Source: Streptomyces geranii
GTDB lineage: Bacteria > Actinomycetota > Actinomycetes > Streptomycetales > Streptomycetaceae
NCBI RefSeq assembly: GCF_002954775.1
Contig: NZ_PJME01000007.1
Coordinates: 282,834 to 346,833, forward strand
Reading direction: 5' to 3'
Length of the DNA: 64,000 bases
Of the stretch, positions 33,891 through 41,468 are shown piece by piece. Numbering within the stretch: position 1 is the first letter of the stretch; every line of letters begins with the position of its first letter. Below the pieces are notes generated by a model that was given only the letters and a program-made list of their open reading frames with translations, searched no databases and was not told the DNA's origin. Made by a program: the position numbers and the translations under genes.

Positions 33891-35792
33891 CTACCGCGCG
33901 GGACTCCCGGCGGTCACCTGGTCCAGGGGCAGCCAGAGCACCGTGTCGTCGGTGGTCGCGGCCGGATCCACCTTCGCGGTCATGGCCGCCGCGGACAGCT
34001 CGGCCGAACTCAGCGCCCGGTCCCAGACCCGTACGTCGTCGATCGCGCCGGTGAAGTGCTGCAGACTGTCCATCCGCTCCCCGATGTGCACCCCGAACGC
34101 CGAGTTGCGGCTCACCGAGCCGGTGACGTCCGCGACACTCACCGCCGTACCGTCGACGAACAGCGTGAACTGTCCGCCGCCACGGCGCAGCGCGGCGAAG
34201 TGCCACTGGCCGTCGTTGTACGTGCCGACCGATGTCGCCGACGCCGTCCTGAGCGCCGACGCGCCGTCCCGGACGGTCATCAGGCCCCGGACGCGGTTGC
34301 TCGCGGGCTCGGCGCGCAGCCACACCTGGGGCTGGGTCGAGCCGACCCCGCCCATCCACAGCAGGGGCCGGTCGCCCGTCGTCGCCGTGGTGCGGAACCA
34401 GAGGCCCACCGTGAAGTCCTTGGTGCCCAGCGGCAGCCGGTCGCTGTACGGGAGGCGTACGGCGTCGTCCACGCCGTCGAACGCCAGTGCACCGCCGCCG
34501 AACACGCCGGAGGTCTGCGTGGCACCGCCGAGCACGGCGGCCGGGTGGGCCTCAGGGGCGAGGTCGGGGGTGGTCGGGTCGGGGCCGCGCGCCGGGGTCA
34601 GCCAGTCCTCGCTGAAGCGGGCGAAGCGGATCTCGTCGCGGGCGTCCACGGTGCCGGCCTCGTACAGCAGGCCCGCCGTCCGGCTGTCGATCCTCACCAG
34701 ATCGGAGTAGCCCGACCAGTCCCGGCTGACGACCGTGCCCCGGTCGACGCTGTCCCAGGTGCGCCCGCCGTCGTACGACGACCGGATCATCATCGTGCGC
34801 CGCCGGTCGGGGTCGCCCGGGCAGGCCAGCAGCAGCCGGGCGCCGAAGTCGACGGTGGAGCACTGGACCTGGGGTGCGTAGAGGTCGGGGAGGGCGCGGA
34901 ACGGGGTGCGGAAGGTGCTGCCGCCGTCCTCGCTGAACGCCTGGGTGCGGTGGCCGAGATCCGTACCGTCCTGTTCGCGCCCGCTGACCAGGATCACCCC
35001 GTCGGAGCGCTCGGTGAGTGTGACCTCGGACGGTTTCTGCCGGAAGGTGCCGTCCGCCGCGATCGGCCAGCTGTCGGTGGCGCCGACCTTCCAGTGGTCG
35101 CCGCCGTCGTCGCTGATGATCAGCGCGGCGTGGTTGGCGCTGATCCGACTGCCGTCCCAGCTCTCGGTGTTGACGCCGAAGACGAGCCGGCCCGCGTGCT
35201 CGCCCCGGGTCAGCTGGAGGCCGTGCACGGGGCCCGTCGCGTACCAGGAGTTCCACTCGGGCGGCATGATCTCGGCGCTCAGGTCGCGCGGCTGGGACCA
35301 GGTCAGACCGTCGTCGTCGCTGTACTGCATGTGGGGGCTGCGGTCGCACGGCACCGGGCAGTTGCCGCCGCCCCGGCCGGTGTTCCAGGTCTCCGCGAGG
35401 AGGATGCGGCCGGTCTGCCGGTCCACGATCGGGGCCGGGTTGCCGTGGGTGTCGACCCCGCCGTCGTCGACGACCTGGACCGGGCCCCAGGTGACGCCGT
35501 CGTCGGTGGACCGCTTGACGACGATATCGATGTCACCGGCGTCCCCGCAGTTGTCCTTGCGTCCCTCGGCGAAGGCCAGCAGTGTGCCCTTGAGGGTCCG
35601 GACGACCGCGGGGATGCGGTAGCAGGCGTAGCCGGGGTCCTGGGAGGCCCGGAAGAGCACCTGCTGTTCGAAGACGGCCGTCGGGGTGGCCTGTTCGGCG
35701 CCCGCGGGGCTCGGCAGCGCGAACAGCAGAGCGGCCGTGGTGCACACGGCCGTGAGGGTGTATCTGAGACGTGCGCGAAGACTTGACGGCAT
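33891..35792 (-). CDS. Secreted GH33 sialidase with C-terminal LamG domain
   Basis: The 633-residue protein has a signal peptide (1 to about 32) and a six-bladed sialidase propeller: the RIP motif in CYRIPAVVRT at residues 59-61 and at least four Asp boxes (STDDGVTW, SDDDGLTW, SDDGGDHW, SYDGGRTW). An LLYEAGT strand near residue 405 and an arginine-rich DEIRFARF follow. A LamG/concanavalin-like domain occupies about 430-610 (ALAFDGVDDAVRLPYSD to RVWDRALSSAEL) and should bind glycan. It releases terminal sialic acids outside the cell. A cluster of GTCTGGAC repeats lies directly upstream. Confidence 0.94.
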   Translation of the reverse strand: MPSSLRARLRYTLTAVCTTAALLFALPSPAGAEQATPTAVFEQQVLFRASQDPGYACYRIPAVVRTLKGTLLAFAEGRKDNCGDAGDIDIVVKRSTDDGVTWGPVQVVDDGGVDTHGNPAPIVDRQTGRILLAETWNTGRGGGNCPVPCDRSPHMQYSDDDGLTWSQPRDLSAEIMPPEWNSWYATGPVHGLQLTRGEHAGRLVFGVNTESWDGSRISANHAALIISDDGGDHWKVGATDSWPIAADGTFRQKPSEVTLTERSDGVILVSGREQDGTDLGHRTQAFSEDGGSTFRTPFRALPDLYAPQVQCSTVDFGARLLLACPGDPDRRRTMMIRSSYDGGRTWDSVDRGTVVSRDWSGYSDLVRIDSRTAGLLYEAGTVDARDEIRFARFSEDWLTPARGPDPTTPDLAPEAHPAAVLGGATQTSGVFGGGALAFDGVDDAVRLPYSDRLPLGTKDFTVGLWFRTTATTGDRPLLWMGGVGSTQPQVWLRAEPASNRVRGLMTVRDGASALRTASATSVGTYNDGQWHFAALRRGGGQFTLFVDGTAVSVADVTGSVSRNSAFGVHIGERMDSLQHFTGAIDDVRVWDRALSSAELSAAAMTAKVDPAATTDDTVLWLPLDQVTAGSPAR

Positions 35793-35811
35793 GTGCGGCC
35801 CTGCCCTTCAA

Positions 35812-35913
35812 CGTCTGGACTTCATGCGTCTGGACTTCAGAGTTCTCGACGTGGTCGGTGGATTTCAGAGGTCTGGACATCTGAACAACCGGGCATCCGG
35901 AAATCCGGACATC
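35812..35913. promoter_or_regulatory. Cluster of GTCTGGAC-type direct repeats upstream of sialidase
   Basis: CGTCTGGACTTCA occurs at 35812-35824 and 35827-35839 (15 bp apart). GGTCTGGACATCT is at 35870-35882, and a diverged ATCCGGACATC is at 35903-35913. The GTC-TG-GAC core is nearly symmetrical. This is probably a multi-site operator for the sialidase promoter. The 314-bp gap 35793-36106 otherwise holds the MarR operators and no gene. Confidence 0.6.
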
Positions 35914-36038
35914 CCACGTCCAACTTGCGCGCATCAGACGGTAGTTGGCTGCTCAGCTGCCCCACAAGAACCGCGTGTCGCGGGTTCAGGACAACCTTGC
36001 TATTCGGCCGTACACGATCACACACGCCTCCGCGAAAC

Positions 36039-36055
36039 CGTTGGGAGTCCCAACG
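36039..36055. promoter_or_regulatory. MarR operator 1
   Basis: CGTTGGGAGTCCCAACG is a perfect palindrome with 8-bp arms about a single G, ending 51 bp before the MarR start. Confidence 0.8.
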
Positions 36056-36068
36056 ATAAACGTATAAC

Positions 36069-36085
36069 CGTTGGAAGGTCCAATG
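36069..36085. promoter_or_regulatory. MarR operator 2
   Basis: CGTTGGAAGGTCCAATG repeats operator 1 with slight divergence, exactly 30 bp downstream, and covers the -35 of the MarR promoter. Confidence 0.75.
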
Positions 36086-36100
36086 ATTATTGGCTAGGCT
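36071..36100 (+). promoter_or_regulatory. Promoter of marR, probably leaderless
   Basis: TTGGAA (36071-36076) and TAGGCT (36095-36100) are 18 bp apart. The ATG begins only 7 bp after the -10, so the transcript should start at or next to the start codon. No ribosome site is present. Confidence 0.65.
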
Positions 36101-36106
36101 TTTCTT

Positions 36107-36538
36107 ATGTCTGCCGAACTTCGCGCGATACGCGTCCTCCCCAGCTGGCTGCTGGGGAGGGCAGCCGATCGCGGGCGGGCGCTGGTCGCCGCCGCGCTGG
36201 CCCGGGAAGGGCTGAAGATGTGGCACCACGTGGTGCTCTCCGCCGTGGCGGAGCTGGGCCCGGTCGCGCAGGCCGAACTGGTGCGCGGGGTGGGGCTCGA
36301 CGCCAAGGACATGGTCGGCGTTCTGAATGACCTCCAGGACGCCGGACTCGTCGTACGGGCCCCCGATCCGCACGACCGCCGCAAGAACGCGGTGTCGGTC
36401 ACGGCGGACGGACGGCGCCTGCTGGCCCGCTGCGAGCGGGCGGCGCGCAAGGCCAACGACGAGCTGTTGGCACCCCTCAGCGTCGTGGAGCGCGAGCTGC
36501 TGACGGCCCTGCTCACCCGGGTCTCGGGCGCCACGTAG
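36107..36538 (+). CDS. MarR-family transcriptional regulator
   Basis: The 143-residue protein is a winged-helix MarR regulator: a dimerisation helix at the N-terminus, recognition region AQAELVRGVGLDAKDMVGVLNDLQDAGLVVRAPDPHDRRKNAVSVTADGRRLL (the wing with DPHDRRK) and a C-terminal helix pair. Such proteins repress their own gene and an adjacent gene and release DNA on binding phenolic ligands or on oxidation. Two tandem palindromes overlap its promoter. No drug exporter is adjacent; the sialidase lies divergently upstream and fdhD convergently downstream. Confidence 0.93.
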   Translation: MSAELRAIRVLPSWLLGRAADRGRALVAAALAREGLKMWHHVVLSAVAELGPVAQAELVRGVGLDAKDMVGVLNDLQDAGLVVRAPDPHDRRKNAVSVTADGRRLLARCERAARKANDELLAPLSVVERELLTALLTRVSGAT

Positions 36539-36556
36539 CGGTGGACCGGTGGTAGA

Positions 36557-36607
36557 GGCGGGGCCCCGGCGGCGCAGGGGGCGCTCCCCGCCGTTCGGGG
36601 CCCCGCC
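36557..36607. terminator. Bidirectional terminator, perfect 12-bp stem
   Basis: GGCGGGGCCCCG and CGGGGCCCCGCC pair exactly, with a 27-nt loop that can itself fold. It separates the convergent marR and fdhD genes. Confidence 0.8.
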
Positions 36608-36628
36608 GCCGTGCCGCGGGGAAGCCGG

Positions 36629-37486
36629 TCAGCCCTGGGAGGCCGCGGCCGTCAGGGCGATACGGTCCTCGCCCGCGTACACGTTCATGTTGGAGCCCCG
36701 CAGGAACCCCACCAGCGTCAGCCCCGACTCCGCCGCCAGGTCCACGGCGAGCGACGAGGGCGCCGACACGGCAGCCAGCACCGGGATCCCGGCCATGACC
36801 GCCTTCTGTGCCAGCTCGAACGACGCCCGGCCCGAGACCAGCAGGATCGTCCGGGACAGCGGCAGCCCGCCCCGCTGCAGCGCCCGCCCGACCAGCTTGT
36901 CGACCGCGTTGTGCCGGCCCACGTCCTCGCGGATGTCGAGCAGTTCGCCCTCCTCCGTGAACAGGGCCGCCGCGTGCAGGCCCCCGGTCCGGTCGAACAC
37001 CCGTTGGGCCGCGCGGAGCCGGTCGGGGAGGCTCGCGAGCAGTTCGGGTGCCAGCCGGACCGGGGGAGCGTCGGCCCCGTCGTCGATCGGCCAGCGGGCC
37101 GTCGTACGGACGGCGTCCAGGCTCGCCTTGCCGCACAGTCCGCACGAGGACGTCGTGTACACGTTCCGCTCCAGCGTGATGTCCGGCAGCACCACGTCCG
37201 GGGCCGTCCGCACGTCCACCACGTTGTACGTGTTCGAGCCGTCGGCGGTGGCGCCCGCGCAGTAGACGATGTTCTGGAGGTCGCGCCCCTCGGCGAGCAC
37301 GCCCTCGCTCACCAGGAAACCGGCGGCGAGCGCGAAGTCGTCGCCCGGTGTGCGCATGGTGATGGCGATCGGCTTGCCGTTCAGCCGGATCTCCATGGGC
37401 TCCTCGGCGACCAGGGTGTCCGGGCGGGCGGAGACCGCTCCGTCGCGGATCCGGATCACCTTGCGTCGTTCCGTGACTCGTCCCAT
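36629..37486 (-). CDS. fdhD: Formate dehydrogenase accessory sulfurtransferase FdhD
   Basis: The 285-residue protein matches FdhD/NarQ: early VAEEPMEIRLNGKPIAITMRTPGDD, the CxxC pair C115/C118 in TTSSCGLCGKASLD, GGLHAAALF, EDVGRHNAVDKLVG and SGRASFEL. FdhD transfers sulfur from IscS to the molybdenum cofactor of formate dehydrogenase, which it also helps insert. No formate dehydrogenase gene is in the window. It is divergent from the oxalate/formate-type transporter at 37753, with a shared GntR-like palindrome in between, so both may respond to the same signal. Confidence 0.96.
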   Translation of the reverse strand: MGRVTERRKVIRIRDGAVSARPDTLVAEEPMEIRLNGKPIAITMRTPGDDFALAAGFLVSEGVLAEGRDLQNIVYCAGATADGSNTYNVVDVRTAPDVVLPDITLERNVYTTSSCGLCGKASLDAVRTTARWPIDDGADAPPVRLAPELLASLPDRLRAAQRVFDRTGGLHAAALFTEEGELLDIREDVGRHNAVDKLVGRALQRGGLPLSRTILLVSGRASFELAQKAVMAGIPVLAAVSAPSSLAVDLAAESGLTLVGFLRGSNMNVYAGEDRIALTAAASQG

Positions 37487-37577
37487 GTCCTGATCAGCCC
37501 CGGTTCTGTACGCGCTGGTGGGTGACCTTCAACGATCTCATATGCGGTGGATGACGAGACGGAACCATGTCGTCGAA

Positions 37578-37593
37578 ATACTGTCTACAGTAT
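37578..37593. promoter_or_regulatory. GntR-like operator between fdhD and OFA transporter
   Basis: ATACTGTCTACAGTAT has perfect 7-bp arms about a CT centre, the form bound by FadR-subfamily GntR regulators. It lies 92 bp upstream of fdhD and 160 bp upstream of the transporter. A matching ACTGTAGAC occurs before the GntR gene. Confidence 0.75.
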
Positions 37594-37752
37594 GGTGGTT
37601 ACGTCGACAAGGGGTGGCGCACCCGTACGGGATGCCGTTCGTCCGATCCGAACGACCGTTCGGCGCAGCCCGGATACCGTTCACCGCATACGGTCGGCGA
37701 GCCCGTCCGGTCGCCTTCCCAACCCCGCGGCCGGTTCCTATCGTCCGGGATC

Positions 37753-39090
37753 ATGAGTCCCCCTGTAGCGCCACCCGGCTGGAGCCGCTGGCTCGTTCCC
37801 CCCGCCGCCCTCTCGGTCCATCTCTCCATCGGCCAGGCCTACGCCTGGAGCGTCTTCAAGCCGCCCCTGGAATCCGCCCTCGGCCTCAGCGGCACGCAGA
37901 GCGCGCTGCCCTTCCAGCTCGGCATCGTCATGCTCGGCCTGTCCGCCGCGTTCGGCGGCACCCTCGTCGAGCGCAACGGCCCCCGCTGGGCCATGACCGT
38001 CGCCCTGGTCTGCTTCTCCTCCGGCTTCCTGCTCGCCTCGCTCGGCGCCGCCACCGAGCAGTACTGGCTGATCGTCTTCGGCTACGGCTTCGTCGGCGGC
38101 ATCGGCCTCGGCATCGGCTACATCTCGCCCGTCTCCACCCTGATCAAGTGGTTCCCGGACCGGCCGGGCATGGCCACCGGCATCGCGATCATGGGCTTCG
38201 GCGGCGGCGCGCTCATCGCCTCGCCCTGGTCGGCACAGATGCTGGAGTCCTTCGGCTCCGACAGCTCCGGGATCGCGCTCGCCTTCCTCGTGCACGGACT
38301 CTCGTACGCCGTCTTCATGTCGCTCGGCGTACTCCTGGTGCGGGTTCCGCGCATCGAGAAGCCGGCCGGCGGCGGGGCGGGCGGGGCGCCTGCCCCGAGT
38401 GCCCTGTCGGGCGTCCAGGTCTCCGCGCGCGGTGCCGTGCGGACCCCGCAGTTCTGGTGCCTGTGGGTCATCCTCTGCATGAACGTCACCGCGGGCATCG
38501 GCATCCTGGAGAAGGCCGCGCCGATGATCAAGGACTTCTTCGCGGACAGCTCCACCCCGGTCTCGGTGTCGGCCGCGGCGGGCTTCGTCGCGCTGCTGTC
38601 GGCCGCCAACATGGCGGGCCGGATCGGCTGGTCGTCCACCTCCGACCTGATCGGCCGCAAGAACATCTACCGTGTCTACCTGGGCGTCGGCGCGCTGATG
38701 TACGCCTCGATCGCCTGGTTCGGGGACTCCTCCAAGCCGCTGTTCATCCTGTGCGCGCTGGTGATCCTCTCCTTCTACGGCGGCGGCTTCGCCACCATCC
38801 CCGCCTATCTGAAGGACCTCTTCGGGACCTACCAGGTCGGCGCGATCCACGGCCGGCTGCTCACCGCCTGGTCCACGGCCGGTGTCCTCGGCCCGCTGAT
38901 CGTCAACTGGATCGCCGACCGGCAGGAGGAGGCGGGCAAGACCGGCTCCGCCCTGTACGGGACATCGTTCTACATCATGATCGGACTGCTCGCCGTCGGC
39001 TTCGTCGCCAACGAACTCGTCCGCCCCGTCGACCCTCGACACCACGTTTCCGCACCGAAGGAGAAGGAGGCCGCCGATGTCCAGCGGTAG
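37753..39090 (+). CDS. OFA-family MFS transporter (oxalate/formate antiporter-like)
   Basis: The 445-residue membrane protein has twelve predicted helices and the OFA hallmarks HLSIGQAYAWSVF in helix 1, GYGFVGGIGLGIGYISPVSTLIKWFPDRPGMATGIAIMGFGGGA and FYGGGFATIPAYLKDLFG. These transporters exchange small carboxylates such as oxalate and formate across the cytoplasmic membrane. A 25-residue soluble loop divides the halves. The ATG at 37753 is preferred; the open frame extends upstream but spans the operator. Its 3' end overlaps the small-subunit gene, and fdhD lies divergently, favouring formate as a substrate. Confidence 0.92.
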   Translation: MSPPVAPPGWSRWLVPPAALSVHLSIGQAYAWSVFKPPLESALGLSGTQSALPFQLGIVMLGLSAAFGGTLVERNGPRWAMTVALVCFSSGFLLASLGAATEQYWLIVFGYGFVGGIGLGIGYISPVSTLIKWFPDRPGMATGIAIMGFGGGALIASPWSAQMLESFGSDSSGIALAFLVHGLSYAVFMSLGVLLVRVPRIEKPAGGGAGGAPAPSALSGVQVSARGAVRTPQFWCLWVILCMNVTAGIGILEKAAPMIKDFFADSSTPVSVSAAAGFVALLSAANMAGRIGWSSTSDLIGRKNIYRVYLGVGALMYASIAWFGDSSKPLFILCALVILSFYGGGFATIPAYLKDLFGTYQVGAIHGRLLTAWSTAGVLGPLIVNWIADRQEEAGKTGSALYGTSFYIMIGLLAVGFVANELVRPVDPRHHVSAPKEKEAADVQR

Positions 39091-39223
39091 CAGTCCGTCT
39101 GACAGTGCGGGTCCGCCCGACCGGCGGCCCCTGATCGCGTTCGCCTGGCTGTGGGTGGGTGCCCCGCTCTGCTACGGCCTCTATGAGCTGGTACAGAAGG
39201 CGACACAGCTGTTCACAGGGTAG
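39077..39223 (+). CDS. MFS transporter small subunit, 48 residues
   Basis: An ATG preceded by GGAGG (6-nt spacing) opens a 48-residue frame that overlaps the last 14 bp of the transporter gene. It encodes a polar start, one transmembrane helix (LIAFAWLWVGAPLCYGLYELV) and a short basic tail ending FTG. This size, single helix and overlap with an OFA transporter match a family annotated as MFS transporter small subunit in actinobacteria (from memory). It probably stabilises or regulates the large transporter. It is too short for routine ORF calling and easily missed. Confidence 0.85.
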   Translation: MSSGSSPSDSAGPPDRRPLIAFAWLWVGAPLCYGLYELVQKATQLFTG

Positions 39224-39362
39224 GTGTTCGGGCACCGTGGAGTCTGATGGAAGCCGACAACCCGGCCGCGTGAATCCTGTGGCATCGCGTGCCGTCGTAC
39301 TGGTGAGTCACTGATCAGACTGGTGGATCCCGCTACCGAAAAGCAGCAAGGGGGACCCACCC

Positions 39363-40316
39363 ATGAACGGCTCGCGCATCACCGCCGTCGGTCACTACCA
39401 GCCCGCCAAGGTGCTCACCAACGAGGACCTGGCGGGCTTGGTCGACACCGACGACGAGTGGATCAGAAGCCGGGTGGGCATCCGTACGCGCCACATCGCC
39501 GGTCCCGACGAGCCGGTGGACGAGCTGGCCGCGCATGCCGCCGCCAAGGCACTGGCCTCGGCGGGGCTGACCGCGAGCGACATCGACCTCGTCCTCGTCG
39601 CCACCTCGACCGCCGTCGACCGCTCCCCGAACATGGCCGCCCGGGTCGCCGGCCGGATCGGCATCCCCTCGGCGGCCACGATGGACCTCAACGTCGTGTG
39701 CGCCGGTTTCACCCACGCCCTGGCCACGGCCGACCACGCGGTACGGGCCGGGGGATCGGTACGGGCCCTCGTCATCGGCGCCGACAAGATGTCCGCGGTG
39801 ACGGACTGGACCGACCGCACGACCTGCGTACTCGTCGGGGACGGCGCGGGCGCGGCGGTCGTCGAGGCCTGCCCGCCGGTCGAGGAGGGCATCGCGGGCA
39901 TCGGGCCCGTGCTGTGGGGTTCGGTCCCCGAGATGGGCCACGCGGTACGGATCGAGGGCACGCCCCCGGTCTTCGCCCAGGAGGGCCAGAGCGTGTACCG
40001 CTGGGCCACCACCCAGCTGCCGCGCATCGCCCGCCAGGCCTGCGAGCGCGCGGGACTCACCCCCGCGGACCTCGCCGCCGTCGTCCTGCACCAGGCCAAC
40101 CTGCGGATCATCGAGCCGCTGGCCGAGAAGATCGGCGCGGTCAACGCCGTCGTGGCCCGCGATGTCGTCGAGTCCGGCAACACCTCGGCCGCCAGCATCC
40201 CGCTCGCCTTCTCGAAACTGGTCGAGCGCGCGGAGATCTCCACCGGCGACCCGGTCCTGCTGTTCGGCTTCGGCGGCAACCTGTCGTACGCCGGACAGGT
40301 CGTCCGCTGTCCGTGA
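39363..40316 (+). CDS. Beta-ketoacyl-ACP synthase III (FabH-like)
   Basis: The 317-residue protein has the complete KAS III triad: C113 in MDLNVVCAGFTHAL, H243 in VLHQANLRIIEPL and N273 in SGNTSAASIPLAF. It also has the DDEWIRSRVGIRTRHIA opening. It condenses an acyl-CoA starter with malonyl-ACP. It is not next to fatty-acid synthase genes (fabD, acpP and fabF are absent here), so this is an additional paralogue, possibly using an unusual starter or making an ester or thioester. It sits between the OFA transporter and the GntR regulator, 139 bp after the small subunit. Confidence 0.93.
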   Translation: MNGSRITAVGHYQPAKVLTNEDLAGLVDTDDEWIRSRVGIRTRHIAGPDEPVDELAAHAAAKALASAGLTASDIDLVLVATSTAVDRSPNMAARVAGRIGIPSAATMDLNVVCAGFTHALATADHAVRAGGSVRALVIGADKMSAVTDWTDRTTCVLVGDGAGAAVVEACPPVEEGIAGIGPVLWGSVPEMGHAVRIEGTPPVFAQEGQSVYRWATTQLPRIARQACERAGLTPADLAAVVLHQANLRIIEPLAEKIGAVNAVVARDVVESGNTSAASIPLAFSKLVERAEISTGDPVLLFGFGGNLSYAGQVVRCP

Positions 40317-40394
40317 GGGTCAGGCCGTTCGTGCGGGCAGGCGGCCGTTCGTGCGGGTCCGGCTTCCGTGGGATCTGGTCCTTGTGTGCCGTGG

Positions 40395-40403
40395 ACTGTA
40401 GAC
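40395..40403. promoter_or_regulatory. GntR half-site-like element upstream of the GntR gene
   Basis: ACTGTAGAC is identical to nine bases of the 37578-37593 operator read on the other strand. It lies 59 bp before the regulator start, so it may be an autoregulatory site. Confidence 0.45.
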
Positions 40404-40461
40404 GAAAGGCAATTCATACTGGCCTTCCGGCTGCTCTGCCCGGCGCTGCCCCAGGAGGACC

Positions 40462-41145
40462 GTGATGTTCTCGACGACAGGACTGCCGCAGGGCGCGGTA
40501 CCGAAGCTCGAACGCCCCGGGCCGTTGCGGGACCGGGTCTACGAGGCACTGCTGGAGCTGATCACCACCCGCGCCCTGCGCCCCGGCCAGCACCTGGTCG
40601 AGAGCGAACTCGCCGGACACCTCGGGGTGTCGAGGCAGCCGGTCCGCGAGGCGCTGCAACGGCTGAACACGGACGGGTGGGTCGACCTGCGGCCCGCCCA
40701 GGGCGCCTTCGTGCACGAGCCGACGGAGGACGAGGCCGACCAACTCCTCACCGTCCGGACCCTGTTGGAGGCGGAGGCCGCCCGGCTCGCCGCCGCGGGC
40801 GCGAGCCGGGCCGGCATCGAGTCGCTGGAGCGGCTGTGCGCCGAGGGCGAGCGGGCGGTGAGCGAGGACGACGTGGACGGCGCGGTCGCCCTGAACGCCC
40901 GCTTCCACGCGAAGGTCATGGAGTTGGCGGGCAACGCGGTCCTGGCGGAACTGGCGGCCCAGGTCGATCGCCGGGTGCGCTGGTACTACACGCCGGTGGC
41001 GAGACAGCGCGGCCGGCAGTCGTGGATCGAACACCGCGAGCTGATCGCGGCGATCGCGGACGGCGACGAGCGGCGGGCGACCGAGGTCATGCGGGCCCAC
41101 ACGGAACACACCCGCAAGACGTATCACGAACGCCAGCACGACTGA
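40462..41145 (+). CDS. GntR-family regulator, FadR/FCD subfamily
   Basis: The 227-residue protein has a GntR winged helix (residues about 18-85: LRDRVYEALLELITTRALRPGQHLVESELAGHLGVSRQPVREALQRLNTDGWVDLRPAQGAFV) and an all-helical FCD effector domain. The FCD metal ligands appear to be present (ARFHAKVMELAGN, REHRELIAAIADGD and MRAHTEHT histidines). FCD regulators sense carboxylates. Its likely targets are the OFA transporter and fdhD through the palindrome at 37578. A GTG (40462) or ATG (40465) start follows AGGAGGAC. Confidence 0.93.
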   Translation: MMFSTTGLPQGAVPKLERPGPLRDRVYEALLELITTRALRPGQHLVESELAGHLGVSRQPVREALQRLNTDGWVDLRPAQGAFVHEPTEDEADQLLTVRTLLEAEAARLAAAGASRAGIESLERLCAEGERAVSEDDVDGAVALNARFHAKVMELAGNAVLAELAAQVDRRVRWYYTPVARQRGRQSWIEHRELIAAIADGDERRATEVMRAHTEHTRKTYHERQHD

Positions 41146-41468
41146 GCACTCCGCCGGGCCGACCTGCGGCAGCCGGGGGTCATGCGCCGGAGATCTGCTC
41201 GCCGCCCAGCACCGCCTGCGTCGTCTGACCCGCCCGAACACGCACACCGCGCCGACGGTGTCCGCGAGCGCATCAGCGTCCCCCCGTGCAGTGTGCGCCC
41301 GGCGCCGGTCTGTAGCCCTTTCTTTGTCCACTCAGAGGAAAAAGTCAGTGGCAATCTGTGCGCAACTTCTTCCCAGCCCCGGCAGCCGCTGCTACGTTCC
41401 ACTCGAAAGCCCGGTGAAGTGGCCGGAAACCATGGCTGGTTGGTGCCTGACTAGGCGGGGAGGGGCTC
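41146..41468. other. 323-bp intergenic region upstream of the ROK operon
   Basis: No credible gene is present; short frames here have unnatural composition. The last 150 bp are AT-richer than the surroundings and contain GGAAAAAGT (about 41337) and CAACTTCTTCC (about 41361) as loosely inverted elements, plus AACCA-TGGC-TGGTT just upstream of the ROK start. These could be the ROK regulator's control region, but none is convincing alone. Confidence 0.5.

Noticed and set aside
41182..41454. Small gene in the gap before the ROK regulator
   Set aside because: Frames on both strands have unnatural composition, no ribosome site and no recognisable domain.
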